In this document: positions 58,640-64,000 of the stretch, one piece after another | Numbering within the stretch: position 1 is the stretch's first letter | Layout: every line of letters begins with the position of its first letter | NCBI RefSeq assembly: GCF_000283155.1 | Contig: NW_004454193.1 | Coordinates: forward strand, 13,028,118 to 13,092,117 | Length of the DNA: 64,000 bases | Direction of reading: 5' to 3' | DNA from: Ceratotherium simum simum | Lineage: Eukaryota > Chordata > Mammalia > Perissodactyla > Rhinocerotidae | Made by a program: the position numbers and the translations under genes | The notes under the pieces: generated by a model | The model's database searches: none | The model's input: the letters and a program-made list of their open reading frames with translations, nothing else | What the model was told of the DNA's origin: nothing

Positions 58640-59280
58640 TGCCAGTCAGGGTTTTGGGTGAAAATAGTTGATTCTGATTAACTTAAGAGGAAATGAAATT
58701 TAATGGGTGGGTACAGGATAGATCACATACTCTAGAGGGCCAGAGACCCAGGCTTGGGAAATGGACAGGAGCCAAAAAGGGCTTGATAATCAGATAGCAG
58801 CCAGAATCGTGTTTTGGGAAGAGATTAGCTGCCATCATCACATCCAGGGCCAGCACATTCTTACTGGCTCTGCTGCCACTAGACAGTGAGGTTACTTCTG
58901 CCTCTTGAAGAATTATTTATAAACAGTCCCTGTTCCTTTGGATCACCCCCTTCAGATTCAAAGTCCTGGGCAGAAATGTTAAATCTGTTGAATTTAAGTC
59001 TCATGATTATGCTCTGCCTGCCAAGAGTCAGGGTTAGAAGTGTTCAGATATTTTTGGCTTCTATCCTAGCAGGTAGCTGTGGTTTCTATGAAAAAAGAAA
59101 CAAAATGGTGTTCAAATATCATGTACCAAAGGGGCAAGGTGGGGGAGGTCAAATGTCCACTCTAGTTAAGAGACTGCATTGTCCAAAAGCCTTCCTAGTT
59201 GGCCCCAGACCCTACTCTGTGCTTCCTACACACTCTGTACTGGCCTCCATAGAACCTACCATATGGTGTCTAAAATGATA
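58640..59280. other. Possible old repeat with a 130-codon chance frame
   Basis: The stretch 'tgaaatttaatgggtgg'...'cctgttcctttggatcaccc'...'ctctgcctgccaagagtcag' gives the impression of an old LTR-like repeat, but I cannot assign it. The plus-strand frame at 58886-59278 has no conserved motif and is not called as a gene. Confidence 0.3.
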
Positions 59281-59814
59281 GTCCATGGTTTGTTTCTTTG
59301 GCTAAGACAGTGAGCTCCAAGAAGCGGGGACTACTTCATTTGTAGGACACATAGTGTAGGGTAAAGAACCTGCATACTTATTAAGACAGAATATGAAATT
59401 GAGGAGGTCACTCCATCTCACTGAATCACAGTTTGCTCATCAGTTTCACTGGTGGTATTAACACTTACTTTACTGTTTTCAGTGATTCAGGATATGCAGA
59501 GTGACTGTACCATATCTGAAACTTAATTGAATGAATAAGCTAGGCGTATTGTTATTTGGTTCTCTAGTTTTATTTTCACTTCTGCGGTTTATGTAATTTC
59601 CTTCCAATAAATTCCTTTTCTACTTAACGTAAAACAAAATTGGCTTCTGTTTTTGTTTATTTGCAATCAAGCTACCCAGGCCAGATGTACCTCCTCCCTT
59701 TCATTTCAATTTACTGTTGAAAATCGAACCATCTTTGAAGATGACTTAATCATATCTTTTCCATGAAACTCCTTCTCTTTCGGATATAATTATGAAGCTT
59801 CTACATTTGTTTGG

Positions 59815-60225
59815 TTTATGTCTTATTCAAACCTCTGTCACATAACTTTAATACTTCTTTGCTCTCTGTTTATTTATATGTTTGTTCCCTCTCTGAGCTC
59901 TTTGAGGGCGGAAACTCTTTCTGACCTATTTTTTTTTTTATAATTTTATTTATTTAGTTTTTTCCCCCAAATCCCCAGTAGATAGCTGTATGTCATAGCT
60001 GCACATTCTTCTAGTTGCTCTATGTGGGATGTGGCCTCAGCGTGGCCGGAGAAGCGGTGCATCAGTGCTGCCCGGGATCCGAACCCGGGCCGCCAGCAGC
60101 GGAGCGTGCGCACTTAACCGCTAAGCCACGGGGCCAGCCCTCTGACCTATTTTTATATCTTCAGCACCTAGCTTAGGGTTTGCAAATTTAGAGTCAATAA
60201 ATGCCTGTTGAACCACTGCAAGGCT
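59815..60225 (+). repeat. L2 3' end, split by an ERE
   Basis: Left part: 'gttccctctctgagctcttt', 'gagggcggaaactctttctg'. Right part after the ERE: 'atcttcagcacctagcttag' and 'gtcaataaatgcctgttgaa'. Together they make a good L2 tail. The ERE occupies 59934-60140. Confidence 0.75.
59934..60140 (-). mobile_element. ERE SINE, long subtype, inserted in L2
   Basis: Perfect 14-bp target duplication 'tctgacctattttt' at 59920-59933 and 60141-60154. It carries the 'cccagtagatagctgtatgt' segment of the long subtype but lacks the 'gagctaacatct' modules, so this copy is shortened at its 3' tail. The B-box antisense is near consensus ('gggatccgaacccg'). Confidence 0.96.
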
Positions 60226-62898
60226 ACAGATTTCTATGTCACTGGTTCCTAATGTGGTGCTTGGTACCTACGTGGTCTCAATGACTGTCCCCTGAATTGA
60301 GTGGGAGAAAACTCTGCTTAGCTGAGCTGACAGTTGTCCTCACCTTTCTGCATGGAACATTCATAGATGTTTGCAAACCATTCCTTTCCTTTATCTAGTT
60401 GGCTATCATATCTGTTTATCCATCATGTCTTCATAAAATCATAGGTTTCTTGAAGATTGAGAAAACATTTTAAGCATGGCTCTACTCTGAAAAGCATAAT
60501 ATAACCTGTGGGGTTGCTATAAATGTTAATTGAATTTAATTTGATAACTGTCAGAACTTGAACGTATAATAGCGTATATTATATCTTAGGGAATTATGCA
60601 TATACCATAGAAGAAATTAAGACCTCTCCATTGTGATCCTGTTGTTTACGTTTTGTGCTGTAAATGTAATATTTGGCAATTATAAGGGATCACATTGTTG
60701 GAGGGTCTTTTTTTTTTTTTAACTAATGCAAATGTCTTTATCACTATTGAGATGCTAAAAAGCACATTTAAAATGAACATCTGCAAGAAAACATTAAGCT
60801 ATGACAGAAAATAAAAGAGGAATAGATATCTGTAGTGTTTTACAAATATGTTCAGCATAATTTTAACCAGACATTTAAAGTAATTGAGTTGTGAAGTTTT
60901 CTTATTTTTCTTATCAAGCCCACATTCCAGAAAATAAAGTTACCGATTAAAAAATAAAACACTTTCCAATAATATGGAGATAATATAACTTATGTTTTCA
61001 TATATCCTAAAAAAGTTTCAACAAAGAAAGCTAGAAAGAGTTCATTTTCACAAAAATAATTTTCAAAGATTGCATTAGTCTCATATTGTTAAGCACATAC
61101 AGAGAAGAATGAAGACATCTAATACGTTCAGACTTCAAAGGTGGATTTTTGAGTTTCACAAACAAGCAGTTCATTTAGAATTGATCCAAAATCATTGACT
61201 ATACATCATATTTGATGTTTCAATTCTTCCCTTAAAATACAAATTGGGAAATATAATAATTCTCTGAGTTTAGTTCACCCCTGCTGTTATCGAGTGACAT
61301 TCCAAATTACATATATGTCATTCTTTTCCTTGCTTTTTGTAGCACAAATAGATTGCACAAAGTAAAGAGGATACACTTTAAATCTTAGGCATTTCCTTTG
61401 AGAGGATTTTCATAATATTTGTCATTGCATTTTAATTTGCAGTAATAGCAGCTATGAATAAAACATTTACAATTGAATGGGTCGTACATTTTCAATTCTG
61501 ACTCAATCTCTCTCTCTCTCTTTATTCCTCCTCCCTTTTTCCTCCCAATACAGTCGTTTTCCAGGTTGTCAAAAGATAGATGGTCTCCAGGGCTAGTTTG
61601 TCATAAAAAGTAAGATCAAACCAATAGAAAAAAATAATACAATGAGCTTGTGCACTGAGCCAGGCAGTGCAAGAGTCACTGGCACTTTCTCCAAAGTAAT
61701 CTGACAGACTTCATTTGTCTCCTTGTTGAGCTAGTCATGGTGTCACGTCAGGACTTCCCACCACTCTCCTGCCTTGCTCCCACCTCTGCTCCAGGTGCCA
61801 CCTGCTGAGGGCACCATGGAGGCCAGAGAGCATTCGAGAATTTCCAAAATGAATTTGACTTTTAGGAGCTTCTAAAAAAGAATGCTTCTCTGCTCATCTC
61901 TCTGCCAAAGACCTGTCACTTTCTTGGAAAGTGAAATTTGTCACAAGGAAAAAAAAAATCACCATAGCCTGTTTAAATAAGTTAGGGAGTAGAATCTTCT
62001 CCCCAATGCTTTTTCCACAGCAAGCAAATGTATCAATCATTTTATTTTCTGAAATAACAATTTATTATCCATGCAGGAGACCTTAGATTCAATCTGCACA
62101 GTGTTCTGAGTGTCGCATCAGATACTAAGACCTGTGATCCGTCTTTATCAGGGTAATCACTCTGCTCTTGTCATCAGTTTTTAATAATACAACTATTTAT
62201 TACCTCAATAATTATTTATGACAAGAAGTCTGCCATTGGCATCATGAATAAATATTGATAAATTGCTTGGTTAATAAACTGGTACTGTTTAAGTGGCTTG
62301 GAGAATATGGAAATGAGAGTGATATTATTACAAAGAATTGTGAAATGTTTATCTGCTATTGAAAAGATTATATTTGCCCAACAGGAATCCCATGAAAAGA
62401 ATGTGACAAAACTAATTTGTAAAAGGACAAAGATTCAGCATGAAAGATTGAAGAACCAGTATTAAACCATAAAAAGAAACACATAATTTTCAGGCATCTT
62501 ATCTAGATGCCAAATTAAACTAAATGAATTGGACTCAGTTTGAGGCATTGTTAATATATATATTTTTAAAGTGGAAATCAGAAATTTGGAAACTATGTTC
62601 TAAACATGTTTTTCAAAGTTGAGATCAGCTCCCAAGAATCACAGATTTTTTAAAAAATGCCTTTTATGACAGGCTGGAAACATGAATTTGAAATGGGAGT
62701 CTGAAATAGCATTAAATCTCATCCTCTGATGAGCTGCTGGGAACACATGGATATAATCTTTACTTACAGAGATTATTTCCCTTGGGCCAATTTTCTGGAA
62801 ATCACAAAGGACTCAAAGCATGACTAACGGTTACCTGGTCAGTGATGCTGGATAATAGGATACTCAACTTAAAAGTCAGAGTTGCACCAAAGTCAGTT

Positions 62899-62910
62899 CC
62901 ACAAGGGGGC
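62899..62910 (+). promoter_or_regulatory. Candidate CTCF-type site
   Basis: CCACAAGGGGGC followed by TGG resembles the CTCF core (CCASYAGRGGGC) with one mismatch in the 12-base core. Motif similarity only; chance matches are common. Confidence 0.2.
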
Positions 62911-63355
62911 TGGTACAGACCTCTCAGCCATTGTGACTGCATGGCATAGTGGGTGCAAAAGAAAAATAGAAGCTAGCGGAGAGGCAGTTAGGGGCAGTTA
63001 CAAGATATTCTATTTAAAAAAATACAGGTAAAGGTAGAGCCGACTATGGGAACTTACTGAACAGAAATGGTAAATTCCATTCAAGAGGAAGTCCAAAGTA
63101 GGCTGTTGGAGTTGAAAGAAAACAGAAGAGTGGGGCCCCATGGACGCAAGCAGATCTTAGGGAGAGTTGCCCCCAAAGCAGACTCTGAAACAAGGATTGG
63201 AATGCAAATAGCGAATCTGGGAGGTGATCCTAGGAAGCACCAGGAAGGGAATGGGGGTGTAAGACCGGGAGAAGAAAGAGGTGGGCACAAGGTGTTTTAT
63301 TGAGCTGGTTACTGCTGTGATGAATTGAGGAATTGAGGTTTATTCCCACTAGAGA

Positions 63356-63370
63356 ACTACAGGGGGCAGT
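63356..63370 (+). promoter_or_regulatory. Candidate CTCF-type site
   Basis: ACTACAGGGGGCAGT keeps the right half of the CTCF core (YAGRGGGCRSY) but not the left. Same orientation as the candidate 460 bp upstream. Motif similarity only. Confidence 0.2.
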
Positions 63371-63789
63371 CTAGAACATGATTCAGAGTTGATCCAACTA
63401 AGAAGTAAGGAAGTTGGGCTGTTTGTTCTCCAGATCCCAGCCATGTGTGCCAGGAAGATATGTGCAGTGTACCAACAGCTTCTTTTACAATGGGGCAACT
63501 GAAAATTACAAAATTGGATTTTTCCAAGAGTTTGGTGGGATCAAGAAACAGGCCCACGCAAATAAGGGGGTGAAGGAAATAATGAAGAAAGGTATCTGGC
63601 TAGGGTTTTCTCGTGAGTGTCTTGCAAGGAGATGGAGTAGTTCAAATACACATGGAATCGGTTAAATGTATGTATGAAGAATGGCTGTGGGAAAGCAGCA
63701 AATGCAAACTTGACTATTGGTAGGGAATTCAGAAATTGGTTATGCACTCAGGCTAAGGCATCAGCCTGCCTGGGTTTCAATCTTAACTC

Positions 63790-64000
63790 TGTCGGGGGAA
63801 GAGGGAGAATTTCCCTCTGTCCTTTTTTTTAAGGTTTTTCTGGCTGGCCAAATAATCAACAAGACAGGTTAGCAGGAGAAAATAATACCAAGTTTAATAA
63901 CACGTATACATGGGAGAAAGCAGGGACACTGCGTTTCTCAGCACAATAGCAGAAATTCTCGTCTTAAATATCATTTTCAGCCAATGACAAAGGAGGATTT
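63790..64000 (-). mobile_element. Solo LTR, recurrent family copy 4, cut by the window end
   Basis: Begins 'tgtcgggggaagagggag' on the plus strand, shows the antisense ATTAAA at 63893-63898, the 'acacgtatacatgggagaaa' block and the 'gacaaaggaggattt' block shared with copies 1-3. The 5' half lies beyond the window, so whether internal retroviral sequence follows cannot be seen. Confidence 0.75.

Larger units (their letters stand above)
60226..63789. other. 3.5 kb block without recognised repeats
   Basis: This is the longest stretch in the window in which I recognise no transposable element; only a short CT run at about 61509-61520 is seen. It is AT-rich with many TAAT/ATTA motifs, especially at 62160-62290. 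Frames at 63067-63303 and 63414-63665 are motif-free. A gene is not supported; a regulatory or conserved non-coding role is possible but unproven. Confidence 0.45.

Noticed and set aside
58886..59278. 130-codon plus-strand frame
   Set aside because: No motif, no exon context and a likely old-repeat origin. Not enough support for a gene.

Overview
The window reads as nuclear DNA from a perissodactyl mammal, most likely an equid. The main evidence is nine copies of one tRNA-derived SINE that I recognise as the equine repetitive element (ERE). Its head reads GGGGCC(G/A)GCCC, it carries a B box of the form GGTTCGGATCC, and its tail contains GATGTTAGCTCAGGGC and TCTTCCTCA modules. Eight copies are bounded by direct repeats I could locate, although the two flanks match exactly in only some of them. 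ERE sits among repeats shared by placental mammals: L1, L2, MIR, MaLR/ERVL LTRs, hAT-Charlie and Tigger. Species and chromosome cannot be fixed from this sequence alone.

I find no protein-coding gene, no functional RNA gene, no CpG island and no CRISPR or bacterial feature. The sequence is AT-rich and open reading frames are short. The only recognisable protein similarity comes from dead L1 ORFs. The window is best read as an intergenic desert or the inside of a very long intron.

Layout. 1-7.7 kb: unique sequence with small MIR/L2 pieces, a CA repeat and one ERV1-like LTR. 7.7-13.9 kb: a nearly full-length, heavily mutated minus-strand L1 (3'UTR, ORF2, ORF1, 5'UTR from left to right) with two EREs inside it. 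14-29 kb: unique sequence with MIRs, one ERE, three MaLR-type LTRs and the first copy (19.4 kb) of an LTR family found four times. 29.4-36.5 kb: several L1 pieces, including one joined across an internal deletion and one that keeps only its 5' end, plus a MER5A. 36.7-38.5 kb: an LTR, two EREs facing each other, and a hAT relic. 38.5-41 kb: no recognised element. 41.6-44.6 kb: an L1 split by two different LTRs. 45-49 kb: two inverted Tigger-like elements, an ERE and two LTRs. 49-56.8 kb: MIRs and a dense microsatellite cluster. 56.8-60.2 kb: three EREs. 60.2-63.8 kb: the longest stretch with no recognised repeat. The window ends inside a fourth copy of the LTR family.

The content works as a stratigraphy rather than a pathway. 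MIR and L2 pieces are hosts for Tigger, LTR and ERE insertions, and L1s are hosts for LTRs and EREs, so relative ages can be read from the nesting. I found no convincing new biological system. The points most worth a second look are the nested insertions with an empty-site comparator inside the same window, inverted repeat pairs, a 22-bp flank duplication around one LTR, and the repeat-free block near 60-64 kb.
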